Shown here: piece after piece, positions 8,637 through 18,186 of the stretch | Layout of the letters: every line of letters begins with the position of its first letter | Numbering within the stretch: position 1 is the first letter of the stretch | Source: Pseudomonas paraglycinae | GTDB taxonomy: Bacteria > Pseudomonadota > Gammaproteobacteria > Pseudomonadales > Pseudomonadaceae | Length of the DNA stretch: 64,000 nt | Reading direction: 5' to 3' | Assembly: GCF_021601625.1 (NCBI RefSeq) | Contig: NZ_BQHR01000010.1 | Coordinates: forward strand, 1-64,000 | Program-made: the position numbers and the translations under genes | The notes under the pieces: generated by a model | What the model saw: only the letters and a program-made list of their open reading frames with translations | Told to the model about the DNA's origin: nothing | The model's database searches: none

Positions 8637-9826
8637 CCTTGGTGGTCGGTGTGGAGGGTGGAGATCAGGCGGATCTGTTCTTCGTAGGCCTGGGCGAAAT
8701 CGCGGGCCAGCAGGCGCTCGCTCCAGTCGTCGTCCTGACGCAGCGCATGGTGGTAACGGTTGAACGCTCTCCAGCGCCCGCCAGCGGTGGCGAGCAACGG
8801 CTTGTTGTCGCGCTCGAAACGCAGGGTCAACTGCTCCGGCGAGAAGTGCTCCAGAGTGCCGCGCACCGCCGCGCGGCTGGCGGTCAGCAGCGCCACCTGA
8901 TGCGCCTGCAAATCGCGGAACGCCCGGGAGATCGCCTGCTCGGCCGGCAAATGGCCCGGCTTGTGCGGTTGCAACAGGATGTCCAGCGCTTCGCTCGGAT
9001 CGACGGCGAATTTCAGCGGATTCTTGTTGGTGCCTTGCACGGTGGTCTGGGCCAGACGCAGTTCGTTCTTCAGCTCGGAACGGGTGCGCAGGCTCTGTTG
9101 CAGACCGCCGATGCTCTGGCGCAGCAGACGTGCAGCGTTCAGCGCGAGGGCTTCACGCTCGTCGTGGCTGAGGTTCTTCACGTTCACGCCGAGGGCCGCG
9201 CCGAATTTGTCCCAGAAGGTTTCGCTCTGGCGCTCGACCGCTTTCGGGGCCGGTGCAGGCTCAGGCTTGGGCTCGACGATCAGCTCCGGCACCATCAGGC
9301 TTTCCATGTCGATACGCGCATAGTCGGCGCGCTGACGGGAGTCTTCAGGATCGGTAACCGGCGCGAGCATTTCCTCGAATTCCGAGTACACGCGCTCTTG
9401 CTGCTCCAGCGACTTCAGCGGGTCGAGGTCGAGGAACGCGTCGTCCGGAATGATGGTGCCGGCGGCGCGTGGCAGGCCGACTTCACCGTCGAACGTCGCC
9501 GGGTCGCGCACCAGGCGCGCGCGAATCTCGAAGTCGCCCAGCACGTAGGTGCTGCCGTGCTCGATGCGCACCGGTTCGCCCTTGTGCAGGCGTGCGCCGC
9601 TGTCGCCGTCCTGAACACCGTTGCTGCTGGTGTCGGTCAGGAAAAACGTGCCCTCGCGATAGCTGACAATCGCGTGGTGATTGGACAAGTGACGCTTGCG
9701 GTCAGGGATGATCCAGTCGCAGTCCTCGCCCCGCCCGATCACGCCACCGGCCTGTTTGAAGGTCCGCTGGCACAGCTCGGTGGGCACGAACTGCTTGGTG
9801 TTCAGCATTTCGAAAACCAATTCCAT
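8633..9826 (-). CDS. tagH: T6SS FHA-domain scaffold protein TagH (Fha)
   Basis: A 397-residue protein with an N-terminal forkhead-associated domain (about residues 20-100). Visible motifs are GVIGRGEDCDW, the SNHHA segment and TSSNGV, which carry the usual phosphothreonine-pocket residues. The C-terminal two thirds is the TagH-type helical region (KNPLKFAVDPSEALD). In HSI-type systems this protein (Fha) is the target of the Stk/Stp pair and promotes assembly. It starts at the ATG at 9826 with AAGGAGC about 8 bases upstream. Its position next to tssJ is as in HSI-II (fha2). Confidence 0.94.
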   Translation of the reverse strand: MELVFEMLNTKQFVPTELCQRTFKQAGGVIGRGEDCDWIIPDRKRHLSNHHAIVSYREGTFFLTDTSSNGVQDGDSGARLHKGEPVRIEHGSTYVLGDFEIRARLVRDPATFDGEVGLPRAAGTIIPDDAFLDLDPLKSLEQQERVYSEFEEMLAPVTDPEDSRQRADYARIDMESLMVPELIVEPKPEPAPAPKAVERQSETFWDKFGAALGVNVKNLSHDEREALALNAARLLRQSIGGLQQSLRTRSELKNELRLAQTTVQGTNKNPLKFAVDPSEALDILLQPHKPGHLPAEQAISRAFRDLQAHQVALLTASRAAVRGTLEHFSPEQLTLRFERDNKPLLATAGGRWRAFNRYHHALRQDDDWSERLLARDFAQAYEEQIRLISTLHTDHQG

Positions 9827-9844
9827 GTTTGATGCTCCTTGCGG

Positions 9845-9985
9845 TCACTTGCCGCGATTGACCGCCTGCGGATCACCCAACGGGCGGTAATCGTTATCGT
9901 TGAATTTGTAATTGCCGCTGCAACCGCCGAGGCCGCATAGAACGACGAGGGTCAGCAGGACAGCGTGCCAGTGACGAACAGACAT
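9845..9985 (-). CDS. small T6SS-cluster lipoprotein (HSI-II orfX-like)
   Basis: A 46-residue protein starting MSVRHWHAVLLTLVVLCG. It has a hydrophobic signal and a lipobox LGGC with the cysteine at residue 22. The remaining 24 residues are polar (NYKFNDNDYRPLG). It lies between the sigma-54 activator and tagH, with 18 bases to tagH. P. aeruginosa HSI-II has a small uncharacterised gene, orfX (PA1664), at the same place between sfa2 and fha2; equating the two is inference from position and memory. Function unknown. Conservation of such a tiny lipoprotein in the operon would suggest an envelope role in the secretion machine. Confidence 0.75.
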   Translation of the reverse strand: MSVRHWHAVLLTLVVLCGLGGCSGNYKFNDNDYRPLGDPQAVNRGK

Positions 9986-10016
9986 CAGAGGGTCTCCAGG
10001 TGTAGACAAAGCACAA

Positions 10017-10041
10017 AGCGCCGACCCTTGCGGGCGGCGCT
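10017..10041. other. hairpin between sigma-54 activator and small lipoprotein gene
   Basis: A 7-base inverted repeat (AGCGCCG ... CGGCGCT) around an 11-base centre that can pair further. It lies in the 93-base gap upstream of the small lipoprotein. No strong T-run follows on the minus strand, so it could be a weak terminator, a pause site or an mRNA processing structure. Confidence 0.35.
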
Positions 10042-10078
10042 GAAAAAGGTTTTCGAGGTGAATCCGACGGACTTTCGC

Positions 10079-11605
10079 CTACCCATCGAAATCACCCAGA
10101 TTGATGTTCAAGCGACCGAGCCGGTACAGCAGCGTGCGTCGCGGCAAGCCCAGTTCCCGGGCGGCGAGCGTCTGGTTGCCGTCGTTCTTGCGCAGGCAAT
10201 CGAGCAGCAGATTGCGTTCGACCGCTTCCAGTCGTTCGCGCAAATTGAGGCCGCAGTGGTCTTCCGACGCCGGCGCCGATTCCAGGCGCAGCGAGAAATG
10301 CTCGGCCAGCAACTCGCCGCCCTCGCACAACAACACTGCGCGTTCGACCAGGCCTTTGAGTTCGCGCACGTTGCCGGGAAAGGTGTAGCCGGACAGGTGT
10401 TCAAGCGCCGCGTCCGACCAGCGCACCGGATCACGTTGCAGGAAGGTGCAGGCCTTGTCGGCGAAGTGTTTGGCCAGGTCGAGGATGTCGCCTTCGCGCT
10501 GACGCAGGGCCGGCAACTCGATCGGAAATTGCGCGAGACGGTAGTACAGGTCTTCGCGGAATTTGCCTTCGCTGACCAGCACCGACAGATCGCGGTGCGT
10601 CGCGGCGATGATGCGCACGTCGATCTTGTGGGTGTCGTTGGAACCCAGCGGGCGGATCTCGCCTTCCTGCAACACGCGCAACAACTTGGCTTGCAGCGAC
10701 AGCGGCATATCGCCGATTTCATCGAGCAACAGAGTGCCGCCGTTGGCCGCGTCGAACAGCCCGGCGCGGTCGCGATCGGCACCGGTGAACGCACCTTTGC
10801 GATAGCCGAACAGCTCGCTCTCCAGCAAGTTTTCCGGGAACGCCGCGCAGTTCTGCACGATGAACGCCTGGGACCGGCGCGGGCCGCAATCGTGGATCGC
10901 CCGCGCGACCACTTCCTTGCCGGTGCCGGTCTCGCCACGCAACAGCACGGTGTACGGGCTGTGCAGGACTTTGCTGATCAGCGAATAGGTCTGACGCATC
11001 GCCGCGCTCTTGCCGATCAGGCCATAGCCACTGGCACTCGGCAGGCTGCGCACGACCGGCGCGGCCGCATCCACTGGCTGGCGCAGACGCTGCAGCAGAT
11101 GCAGCTGGCCAAGCACGAACGAGCCGAGCTGGCCGAGAGAATCGGCGAAGCCTTGCAGGTTGATATGTCGACGGCTGGCGCACAGCAACAGGCCTTCGAC
11201 AGCCTTCTGCTGATTGACCAGCGGCACGCACAACAGCGACTGCCACGGCGTGGACGATGCCGGCAGAAAGCTGGTTTCGTGCAGGCTGCCGCCCAGGTCA
11301 TCGAAGCTCACCACGCGGTTCTGGCACAGGGCGAACTGCAACAATTGCTCGCCGTTGTAATCCGCTGGCAGGCTCGCCGCGCTGCGCGGTTGCAGCACGC
11401 CGTCGAGGCATTCGGCGTTCATCCCCAGCGACGTGTGCGTGGCGTCCAGCAAGTACAGCTGCGTCAGTTCGCAACCGCTCAGCCCGGCCAGACCGCGCAC
11501 GAAGTCACCCAGCAGCGCAGCACCGTCCGCCGCGCGCGACAGGCTGGCGAACTGCGCCAGCAAGGCTTCGGCATAGAGCAGTGGTTGCGGCACTTGAGTG
11601 AACAT
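10079..11605 (-). CDS. sigma-54-dependent transcriptional activator of the T6SS cluster (Sfa type)
   Basis: A 508-residue enhancer-binding protein. It has an N-terminal GAF-like sensor region (about 1-175). The AAA+ domain shows Walker A GETGTGKE (about 224-231), the sigma-54 contact loop GAFTGA (about 271-276) and Walker B LLLDEIGD (about 292-299). The Fis-type helix-turn-helix is at the C-terminus ([18 protein letters not shown]). There is no receiver domain. It corresponds to Sfa2 of HSI-II, which works with RpoN to control the cluster or other genes. The start at the ATG at 11605 is preferred over a GTG at 11614 because GAGGTGA lies 5 bases before it. It follows clpV by 10 bases. Confidence 0.94.
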   Translation of the reverse strand: MFTQVPQPLLYAEALLAQFASLSRAADGAALLGDFVRGLAGLSGCELTQLYLLDATHTSLGMNAECLDGVLQPRSAASLPADYNGEQLLQFALCQNRVVSFDDLGGSLHETSFLPASSTPWQSLLCVPLVNQQKAVEGLLLCASRRHINLQGFADSLGQLGSFVLGQLHLLQRLRQPVDAAAPVVRSLPSASGYGLIGKSAAMRQTYSLISKVLHSPYTVLLRGETGTGKEVVARAIHDCGPRRSQAFIVQNCAAFPENLLESELFGYRKGAFTGADRDRAGLFDAANGGTLLLDEIGDMPLSLQAKLLRVLQEGEIRPLGSNDTHKIDVRIIAATHRDLSVLVSEGKFREDLYYRLAQFPIELPALRQREGDILDLAKHFADKACTFLQRDPVRWSDAALEHLSGYTFPGNVRELKGLVERAVLLCEGGELLAEHFSLRLESAPASEDHCGLNLRERLEAVERNLLLDCLRKNDGNQTLAARELGLPRRTLLYRLGRLNINLGDFDG

Positions 11606-11615
11606 CACACTCACC

Positions 11616-14273
11616 TCAGGCGAACTCGCAGGTCACGCTGGCTTCACCGTCAAGCGTCGCATGCACGCGCTTGAGGCTTTCACCGGTGGCCATGGCGTCG
11701 AGCAAGCGGTCGGCCACCAGCGGCAGTACGTGCTGGTCGAGCAAGTGGTCGATCAGGCGTGCACCGCTTTCGCTTTGCGTGCAACGCTCGGACAGGTGAT
11801 CGACGAGGTTCTGGCACCAGGTGAAGTCCAGCTGGCGACGGTTCAGGCGCTCGCCCAGACGACCGAGTTTGATTTCGATCAGTTCGCGCAGTACCGGACC
11901 GCCGACCGGGTAGTACGGCACCACTTTCATCCGCGCCAGCAGCGCCGGCTTGAAGTGTTTGCTGAGCACCGGGCGAATGGTTTCTTCCAGCACTTCGGCG
12001 GTCGGACGCGCACCGTCTTCGCAGAGGTCGCTGATCTTGTCGCTGCCCAGGTTCGAGGTCATCAGGATCAACGTATTGCGGAAGTCGATCTCGCGCCCTT
12101 CGCCGTCGTTGGCCACGCCTTTGTCGAAGATTTGGTAGAACAGATTGAGCACGTCCGGATCGGCCTTCTCGACTTCATCGAGCAGCACCACCGAGTACGG
12201 CTTCTGGCGCACGGCTTCGGTGAGCATGCCGCCCTCGCCGTAACCGACGTAGCCTGGCGGTGCACCGATCAGGCGGGAAACGGTGTGTTTCTCCTGGAAC
12301 TCGGACATGTTGATGGTGGTGATGAAACGGTCGCCGCCGTACAGCAGGTCGGAGAGTGCCAGTGCGGTTTCGGTCTTGCCGACGCCGCTCGGGCCGACCA
12401 GCAGGAACACGCCGACCGGTGCGTCAGGCTTGTTCAGGCCGGCAGCGGTGGCGCGCATCGAGCGATCCAGGGCGTGCACGGCTTGTTCCTGACCCCGAAT
12501 GCGGGTGCGCAGGTCGGTGGCGAAGCTGGCGACCTTGGCGTTGTGCTCGCGGGCCAGTTGCGCCAGCGGCACGCCGGTCCAGGCGCTGATCACTTCGGCC
12601 ACCAGACGCGGGCAGACTTCGAAGCTGACCAGACGCTCCTTGACCTGAGCGGCGGTCAGGGCGCTGTGGGTTTCGTTGAGTTGCGCTTCCAGCGCTTCGA
12701 CGCTTTGGCCTTCTTCAACCTCGGCAGCAACGGTTTCGATCACCGTGCCTTCGGCGTCTTCTTCAACAGTCACTGTCGGCTCGACCGCAGCGGCTTCACG
12801 GGCCTTGGCCAGTTGCTGACGCAGTTCCAGCAGGCGCTCGGCCAGTTGTTTCTGCTCGGTCCACTGGGTTTCCAGTGCGACCATTTCGGCTTCGGCTTCG
12901 TCCAGACGCGCTTCCAGTGCCTCCAGCGCTTCGTGGTCGATCAGCAGACCGGCTTCGGCATCGCGGCGCAGGGCCTGACGCTGACGGCCACCTTCAGCCA
13001 GTTCGCCACGCAGGCGCTCCAGGCTTTCCGGGGCGGCAGCGAGGCTGATGCGAACACGGGCGCAGGCGGTGTCGAGCACGTCGACAGCCTTGTCCGGCAG
13101 TTGGCGTCCGGCGAGGTAACGGGCGGACAGTTCCGCTGCAGAAACCACCGCGTCATCGCGCAGGTAGATGCCGTGGCTCTTCTCGTAGACCTGCGCCAGG
13201 CCACGCAGGATGGTCACCGCTTCGCTCACGGTCGGTTCGTGCAGCTGAACCGGCTGGAAACGACGGGCCAGCGCCGGGTCTTTCTCGAAGTATTTCTTGT
13301 ACTCGGCCCAGGTGGTCGCGGCGATGGTGCGCAGTTCGCCCCGAGCCAGTGCCGGTTTCAGCAGGTTGGCCGCGTCGGAACCGCCGGCGTTGCCGCCCGC
13401 GCCGATCAGGGTGTGGGCTTCGTCGATGAACAGGATGATCGGCTTCGGCGAGGCTTTGACCTCGTCGATCACGCCTTTCAGACGACGTTCGAATTCACCT
13501 TTGACGCTGGCGCCGGCCTGCAACAGGCCCATGTCCAGCGACAGCAGCTCGACGCCCTTGAGCACCTGCGGCACTTCACCGGCAGCGATGCGCGAGGCCA
13601 GGCCTTCGACGATGGCGGTTTTACCGACACCGGCTTCACCGACCACGATCGGGTTGTTCTTGCGGCGACGGGCGAGGATGTCGACCATCTGGCGGATCGC
13701 GCCATCGCGGCACAGCACCGGGTCGAGTTTGCCGTCGCGGGCCTGTTGGGTCAGGTTGTGGGTGAAGCGCTCCAGCAGCGATTCGCCCGGGGCGGCCGGC
13801 TTGCCGTTGGCCGCTGCCTGAGGCTGTTGCGACAGGGCAAATTCCTTCAGGCGATCGATGTTCAGTTTGGCCAGCAACGGCTGGTAGCGGCTGCCGGCGT
13901 AGCGCATCGGGTTGCGCAGCAGCGCGAGGATCAGCGCCGCGTCTTCGACCGAGGTCTGGCCCAGTTCAAGGTTGGCCACCAGCAGCGCGTCCTGCAGCCA
14001 CTGCACCAGTTCCGGGGCGAACACCGGGTTGCGCGAAGCGCTGTGCTCGACCCGCGATTGCAGGGCGGCGCTCAGCTCGCCGGCATCAACATCGGCATCC
14101 TGCAGCGCGCGGGAGAGCAGACCGTTCGGGCGCTCCAGCAGGCCGAGCAGCAAGTCTTCGACCAGAATCTTGCTGCCGCCACGGGCCACGCAGCGCTCGG
14201 CCGAACGCTCCAGATCGCGACGGGTTTCGGCGTCCAGCGCCTGGATGAGTTGTTGCAGGTCTACGTTGATCAT
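11616..14273 (-). CDS. clpV: T6SS sheath-recycling AAA+ ATPase ClpV (TssH)
   Basis: An 885-residue Hsp100/ClpB-like ATPase. It has an N-terminal Clp-N-like domain (about 1-150), a first AAA module with Walker A GEAGVGKT at 212-219 and Walker B FIDEAH, a middle coiled coil rich in Glu, Gln and Ala (about 430-530), and a second AAA module with Walker A GPSGVGKT and VVLLDEVEKA. ClpV disassembles the contracted TssBC sheath for reuse in the cytoplasm. Length and order are normal for the family, and it sits after tssG as in HSI-II. Confidence 0.96.
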   Translation of the reverse strand: MINVDLQQLIQALDAETRRDLERSAERCVARGGSKILVEDLLLGLLERPNGLLSRALQDADVDAGELSAALQSRVEHSASRNPVFAPELVQWLQDALLVANLELGQTSVEDAALILALLRNPMRYAGSRYQPLLAKLNIDRLKEFALSQQPQAAANGKPAAPGESLLERFTHNLTQQARDGKLDPVLCRDGAIRQMVDILARRRKNNPIVVGEAGVGKTAIVEGLASRIAAGEVPQVLKGVELLSLDMGLLQAGASVKGEFERRLKGVIDEVKASPKPIILFIDEAHTLIGAGGNAGGSDAANLLKPALARGELRTIAATTWAEYKKYFEKDPALARRFQPVQLHEPTVSEAVTILRGLAQVYEKSHGIYLRDDAVVSAAELSARYLAGRQLPDKAVDVLDTACARVRISLAAAPESLERLRGELAEGGRQRQALRRDAEAGLLIDHEALEALEARLDEAEAEMVALETQWTEQKQLAERLLELRQQLAKAREAAAVEPTVTVEEDAEGTVIETVAAEVEEGQSVEALEAQLNETHSALTAAQVKERLVSFEVCPRLVAEVISAWTGVPLAQLAREHNAKVASFATDLRTRIRGQEQAVHALDRSMRATAAGLNKPDAPVGVFLLVGPSGVGKTETALALSDLLYGGDRFITTINMSEFQEKHTVSRLIGAPPGYVGYGEGGMLTEAVRQKPYSVVLLDEVEKADPDVLNLFYQIFDKGVANDGEGREIDFRNTLILMTSNLGSDKISDLCEDGARPTAEVLEETIRPVLSKHFKPALLARMKVVPYYPVGGPVLRELIEIKLGRLGERLNRRQLDFTWCQNLVDHLSERCTQSESGARLIDHLLDQHVLPLVADRLLDAMATGESLKRVHATLDGEASVTCEFA

Positions 14274-14284
14274 GGCTCACGTCC

Positions 14285-15292
14285 TTAATGAATTTTGCTG
14301 CCCAGGGTCACCACGCCGTCTGCTTTCTCGCAGCCCAGCCAACTGGTCCACCCCAGGCGACAGTCGTTCTTCTCGCCAATGCGCAGTTCGCGGATTTCTT
14401 CCGGACGCAGCACCAGGCGAATGTCGTAATCGAGCGGGTCACGCAAGGTGAACCGCACCAGCGCGCAGAGCGGCTGGTAACCGAAACCGATGGGCAGGAA
14501 TTCGTGGAAGCGTTCCCAGTCGAGTTCGGTGATGTGAATGCGGAATTTGCCGCTGCGATCGCGCACGCGTTCGCCCAGCACCAGGTCTTCACCCAGCACG
14601 CTGTTGGCGAAGCCGAGGCGGTTGCGCTGTTCTTCGAGGATTTCCACGCGGCGCTCGATGCATTGCTCGATGACCAGGTCTTCGTGCTTGAAGTAGTAAC
14701 GCAGCACCGCTTCGATCAACGCCGCCGAGTGCGCCCGCAAGCTGAGCAGGCCGAGGTACGGCAACAGGCGTTTCCAGTTCAGTTCCTTGGCCTTGCGGAT
14801 CTCGTCGCCGCCGAGGCCGATCAGGGCGAACAGCTGCGACGAGAACGGGTCGACCGCACCGCTCTGGAAGCTCGCGCGATAGCGGTACTTGCGCCAGATC
14901 GGCAGCATCAGCCGTTGCAGGCGATGGTGGAACAAGTCGAGGAAATTGCGCGTCGGGTTGCCGTCTTCGCTGTCGCCCAAAGCTTGCTCGCCGTAGAACG
15001 CCGGCAGCGGCGAGCCGGAACCGACCAGACCGATCAGGTTGAACCGCAGGCGCGCGCGCATCTGCCCGTGCTCTTCGAAAAACTCCACGCGATCGACGTC
15101 GCTGCGCGGAAATCCGAGGCTCGGGTTGGCCTGGAATTCCAGCTGGTCGTACAAATCGTCTTCGCTCAGGTACGGGTGCGCATCGCGCAGCCGGTCGATC
15201 ACCAGCAGCACGGCCTGAAACAGCGAGTACTCGCGTATTACCTTCGTCAGCCCGCTTAAAGCAGGGGCTGCAGGCCCATACGTGGTGTCCAT
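14285..15292 (-). CDS. tssG: T6SS baseplate protein TssG
   Basis: A 335-residue TssG (VasB/ImpH family). Recognisable segments are YSLFQAVLLVIDRL, the LGFPRSDVDRVEF region and LLPYLGLLSLRAHSAA. It forms the wedge complex with TssE, TssF and TssK. Its ATG at 15292 has GGGAGAGGTG upstream. The gene overlaps the 3' end of tssF by 37 bases, which suggests coupled translation of the two baseplate partners. Confidence 0.94.
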   Translation of the reverse strand: MDTTYGPAAPALSGLTKVIREYSLFQAVLLVIDRLRDAHPYLSEDDLYDQLEFQANPSLGFPRSDVDRVEFFEEHGQMRARLRFNLIGLVGSGSPLPAFYGEQALGDSEDGNPTRNFLDLFHHRLQRLMLPIWRKYRYRASFQSGAVDPFSSQLFALIGLGGDEIRKAKELNWKRLLPYLGLLSLRAHSAALIEAVLRYYFKHEDLVIEQCIERRVEILEEQRNRLGFANSVLGEDLVLGERVRDRSGKFRIHITELDWERFHEFLPIGFGYQPLCALVRFTLRDPLDYDIRLVLRPEEIRELRIGEKNDCRLGWTSWLGCEKADGVVTLGSKIH

Positions 15293-17043
15293 TGGTACAC
15301 CTCTCCCTGTGTGCTTTTTACCCGCAGCTCATGGAATGAATTGAGACTGGCGTAAAGCGCGAAAAACTCGTTGAGAACCGAGGCGAAGACGAACAGATCG
15401 CCCTCACCGATATACCCTTCCGGGTCGATGGTCAGTTCGGTGCGCAAACCGCGTACCGGCAGACCACGGTGCAAGCGGTCCACGTGGTGATGCTTGATGT
15501 GCTTGAGGCCGCCGAGCAGGCGTTTGCTGACCTTCTCCGCGTGCTGGTCGTAGTAGCGCGGCAGGTCGTAGGTTTCCAGAATCACCTTCAGTGCATTGAC
15601 GTCGGCCAGCGACAGATAGTTAAGCGACATGTTGCTGATCAGCTTCCACAGGAAGTCACGGTTCAGCGGCGGCGCGAAACTGGAAGTGGCCGGGGTGATG
15701 TTGCGGAAACTCAGGAACTCCGGGGTCTCTTCGCAGGCCATGCAGATCTGCCCGAGCTTGAGTTTGCGCGGCAGGTTCTGGTTGGTGCAGACCAGCTCGA
15801 TCGACAGGGTTTCATGGGCTTCGGTGTGGCGGATGCCGAAGCTCAGGTAGGTGTCGAGGCCGTCGTGCAACAGCGACGAGCGCTGACGGATGCTGTAATG
15901 CGGACGGCTGTTGGGCACGTCGAAACTTGGGTCGTGCTCGAAGGATTCGAACGGCACGTATTCCTGATAACCGAGGCCGCCGGGTTTCCAGCCGGTCACG
16001 GTCTCCACCGAGAACACGCCGCAGTTTTCCAGATCGTATTCGGCCGGCAGCAGCAGGTATTCGTCCTGTTTGCCGTCGAGGCGGATCGGCAGTGCGTCGT
16101 GCTTGAACAGGTTGACGATCGGCGTGCAGAACAGCTTCACGTTATCCAGGGTCGGACGCATGCGCATGATGCCGCTCTTGCGGATGTCGAAGCGCAATTC
16201 CAGGCCACGCATCTGCTTGAGGGTGTCTTCCGGCAGCGCCTTGAGGATGTCCAGACCGTGGACATCGACGAACAGGAACTTGTCCTGGAAGGCGAAGTAT
16301 TCCTGCAGGTAGCGATACCCGCGGAAGGTGTTCAGCGGATACGGGATCAACGCTTCTTCTTCGGCGAAGCCCACTGGCTTGACCCGGTCACCCGGGATCT
16401 TGAACGCCATCGGCTTGCCGCTCACGCCATCGATCGGCTTGCCGGCGCCGTCGAGCGGGATCAGTTCGATGCCGTCGAGGTTGCGCAGCAGGCTCAGGTA
16501 GAGCATCTGGCTGATGTAGCGCTCGCCGGCAAAGTGCAGGCGCAGCTTGCTCAGCTCCAGCTCGCCGAGGTGGCCATCGGCACTCATCTCCAGGCGCAGG
16601 CTGAGCAGCGAACCATCGCCCTTCACCGAGTAGTTCAGCGCGGCCAGATCCAGCGCCATGACTTCGGTCGGGTAGCAGGTGCGGAAGCGGCAACGCACGT
16701 CTTCGATCGGCACGCTTTCGATCGGCGTGTCACGCTCGACCTTCAGCGCCGGCCCGGAACGCTTGAGCGGGTCGAACTGCAGAATGCTGAACGCCGGCAG
16801 CGGCCGCATGTAGTTCGGCCACAACAACTGCATCAGGGAATGGCTGAGCTCCGGCAACTCGTCATCGAGCTTCTGGCGCAGCCGCCCGGTCAGAAACGCA
16901 AAGCCTTCCAGCAACCGCTCCACATCCGGATCCCGCCCGGCCTGCCCCAGGAACGGCGCCAACGCCGGACTACGCTCGGCGAAACGGCGACCCAGCTGGC
17001 GCAGTGCGGTGAGTTCGCTTTGGTAGTAGTGGTTAAAGGACAC
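15256..17043 (-). CDS. tssF: T6SS baseplate protein TssF
   Basis: A 595-residue TssF (VasA/ImpG family). The N-terminus MSFNHYYQSELTALRQLG and the motifs SPALAPFLGQAGRDPDVERL and LMQLLWPNYMRPLPA are typical. It is a main baseplate wedge component. Upstream lies a 69-base gap and then the cargo block at 17113-19705 rather than tssE, which is unusual for this operon type. Confidence 0.95.
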   Translation of the reverse strand: MSFNHYYQSELTALRQLGRRFAERSPALAPFLGQAGRDPDVERLLEGFAFLTGRLRQKLDDELPELSHSLMQLLWPNYMRPLPAFSILQFDPLKRSGPALKVERDTPIESVPIEDVRCRFRTCYPTEVMALDLAALNYSVKGDGSLLSLRLEMSADGHLGELELSKLRLHFAGERYISQMLYLSLLRNLDGIELIPLDGAGKPIDGVSGKPMAFKIPGDRVKPVGFAEEEALIPYPLNTFRGYRYLQEYFAFQDKFLFVDVHGLDILKALPEDTLKQMRGLELRFDIRKSGIMRMRPTLDNVKLFCTPIVNLFKHDALPIRLDGKQDEYLLLPAEYDLENCGVFSVETVTGWKPGGLGYQEYVPFESFEHDPSFDVPNSRPHYSIRQRSSLLHDGLDTYLSFGIRHTEAHETLSIELVCTNQNLPRKLKLGQICMACEETPEFLSFRNITPATSSFAPPLNRDFLWKLISNMSLNYLSLADVNALKVILETYDLPRYYDQHAEKVSKRLLGGLKHIKHHHVDRLHRGLPVRGLRTELTIDPEGYIGEGDLFVFASVLNEFFALYASLNSFHELRVKSTQGEVYQWTPRMGLQPLL

Positions 17044-17112
17044 GGGTTACCTGCCTGGTAGTGGAACTCATGGAATAACTGTCCTGTGGATTACGCTCGA
17101 TACCTGACCTGA

Positions 17113-17535
17113 TCATTGGATGGCACTCTCAGGCTGGTTCGGCTGGATGCGTCCAGCGATGTTTCTTAATACCCAGCGCAACTCGATGACTTGAGAAGCG
17201 AGGATTGCCAGCAAGGTGACGCAACCTTGAGCGACGCCATAAAACAAGGCTCTCAATGGGTTGTCGGGGAGCATCCAAAGCAGGATGAAGCCCACCATAA
17301 GGCTCAGAATCACCAGTTTGGCAACGAGGCTTGGAATCAGCGCAGCAATAAAATTGACACCGAGAAAAATGTAAAACATCGCGTAGCTGGCAATACCGAT
17401 GGCGACCCCACGCGTGGTGAACCCGCCGTTCAGATGCTTGTAGGCATGTACTACTGCATTATTCAAAAACACGTAGGCCACACATCCGAAGGCATGGACA
17501 AACAGGCACATGGCGATACGGTAGTAGTTGCTCAT
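17113..17535 (-). CDS. predicted four-helix membrane protein in the T6SS cargo block, function unknown
   Basis: A 140-residue hydrophobic protein from MSNYYRIAMCLFVHAFGC, with about four membrane helices (for example YAMFYIFLGVNFIAALIPSLVAK and a later ALFYGVAQGCVTLLAILASQ). No family recognised. The ATG at 17535 overlaps the stop of the upstream small gene by 4 bases (ATGA); a GTG 24 bases further upstream is possible but less likely. It lies between the effector/immunity genes and tssF, so an immunity role against a membrane- or periplasm-acting toxin is conceivable; this is inference from position only. Confidence 0.62.
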   Translation of the reverse strand: MSNYYRIAMCLFVHAFGCVAYVFLNNAVVHAYKHLNGGFTTRGVAIGIASYAMFYIFLGVNFIAALIPSLVAKLVILSLMVGFILLWMLPDNPLRALFYGVAQGCVTLLAILASQVIELRWVLRNIAGRIQPNQPESAIQ

Positions 17536-17747
17536 GCTGGTCTCAGATTTCCGTACCACGATCCAAGGCCATGGATAGCTACAACAGCAGCCAAAACCGA
17601 GAGCGTTAGTGCGCGGTGAAGGCGTGAATTTCGAGCCGCCCGATGTGAGGCAGTCAGGAGCAATACAAAGCTCAACAAGGCCAGGCAGCCAAACAGATCA
17701 CTGTCAGCAACACTGGCCAGATACCCCTGCAAACTCATTGCGTGCAT
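17532..17747 (-). CDS. small predicted membrane protein in the T6SS cargo block
   Basis: A 71-residue protein with two hydrophobic segments (FGCLALLSFVLLLTAS and LTLSVLAAVVAIHGLGSWYG). No known family recognised. GAGAG lies about 8 bases before the ATG at 17747; a second in-frame ATG at 17738 is an alternative start. Its stop overlaps the start of the next membrane protein by 4 bases, so the two are probably made together and may be partners. It is separated from the gene at 17800 by 52 bases. Confidence 0.55.
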   Translation of the reverse strand: MHAMSLQGYLASVADSDLFGCLALLSFVLLLTASHRAARNSRLHRALTLSVLAAVVAIHGLGSWYGNLRPA

Positions 17748-17799
17748 GAATAACGCTCTCCAACTTTCTCAGGTAGCGAGGCCGCCTTTAAATCAGGCA

Positions 17800-18186
17800 T
17801 CAACGACACTCTGAAACTATCCAACTTTCCCAGCCTTCAGAGCCTGGATAAACAATCATCTCTCCGCGAAACTCGGGTGCAATGCCGGGACTCCCCTCAT
17901 CCCGCCAGAGATACCATTCTGATGTTTTTAGTAGATCGTTATTTTTTGTATAAACGCGATAAAAATACGGGCTGCTAAAGTACTTAAACGCACGACCAGC
18001 CACTACACCCAAAAAATTGTAATTCGGTGAATACGTTGCGATATAGCAGCTTCCTGAGTCATTCCAGTCAATGAAAAGAGGCTCCGCGGCCTTTGAGCTA
18101 AGCACCTTCAAGCCCAAAAGAACCAAAACTGGCACAAGCACGCACAACGAAAAAAGTAAAAAGCTCTTTCTAAGGGATGCTTTCAT
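17800..18186 (-). CDS. putative immunity protein for the DUF6402-like effector
   Basis: A 128-residue protein with an N-terminal signal-anchor or signal peptide (FLLFSLCVLVPVLVLLGL), followed by a soluble domain (FIDWNDSGSCYIATYSPNYNF and a C-terminal GWESWIVSEC). This would be a periplasmic or inner-membrane-anchored protein. No family recognised. Its ATG overlaps the stop of the putative effector gene by 4 bases, the typical layout of toxin-immunity pairs. Base composition is visibly AT-richer than in the tss genes, a sign of separate acquisition. The immunity role is inference from layout. Confidence 0.6.
   Translation of the reverse strand: MKASLRKSFLLFSLCVLVPVLVLLGLKVLSSKAAEPLFIDWNDSGSCYIATYSPNYNFLGVVAGRAFKYFSSPYFYRVYTKNNDLLKTSEWYLWRDEGSPGIAPEFRGEMIVYPGSEGWESWIVSECR

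Noticed and set aside
11598-14288. An 896-codon open frame on the plus strand opposite clpV
   Set aside because: Same antisense artefact; clpV has every expected motif, and the frame resembles no protein family.
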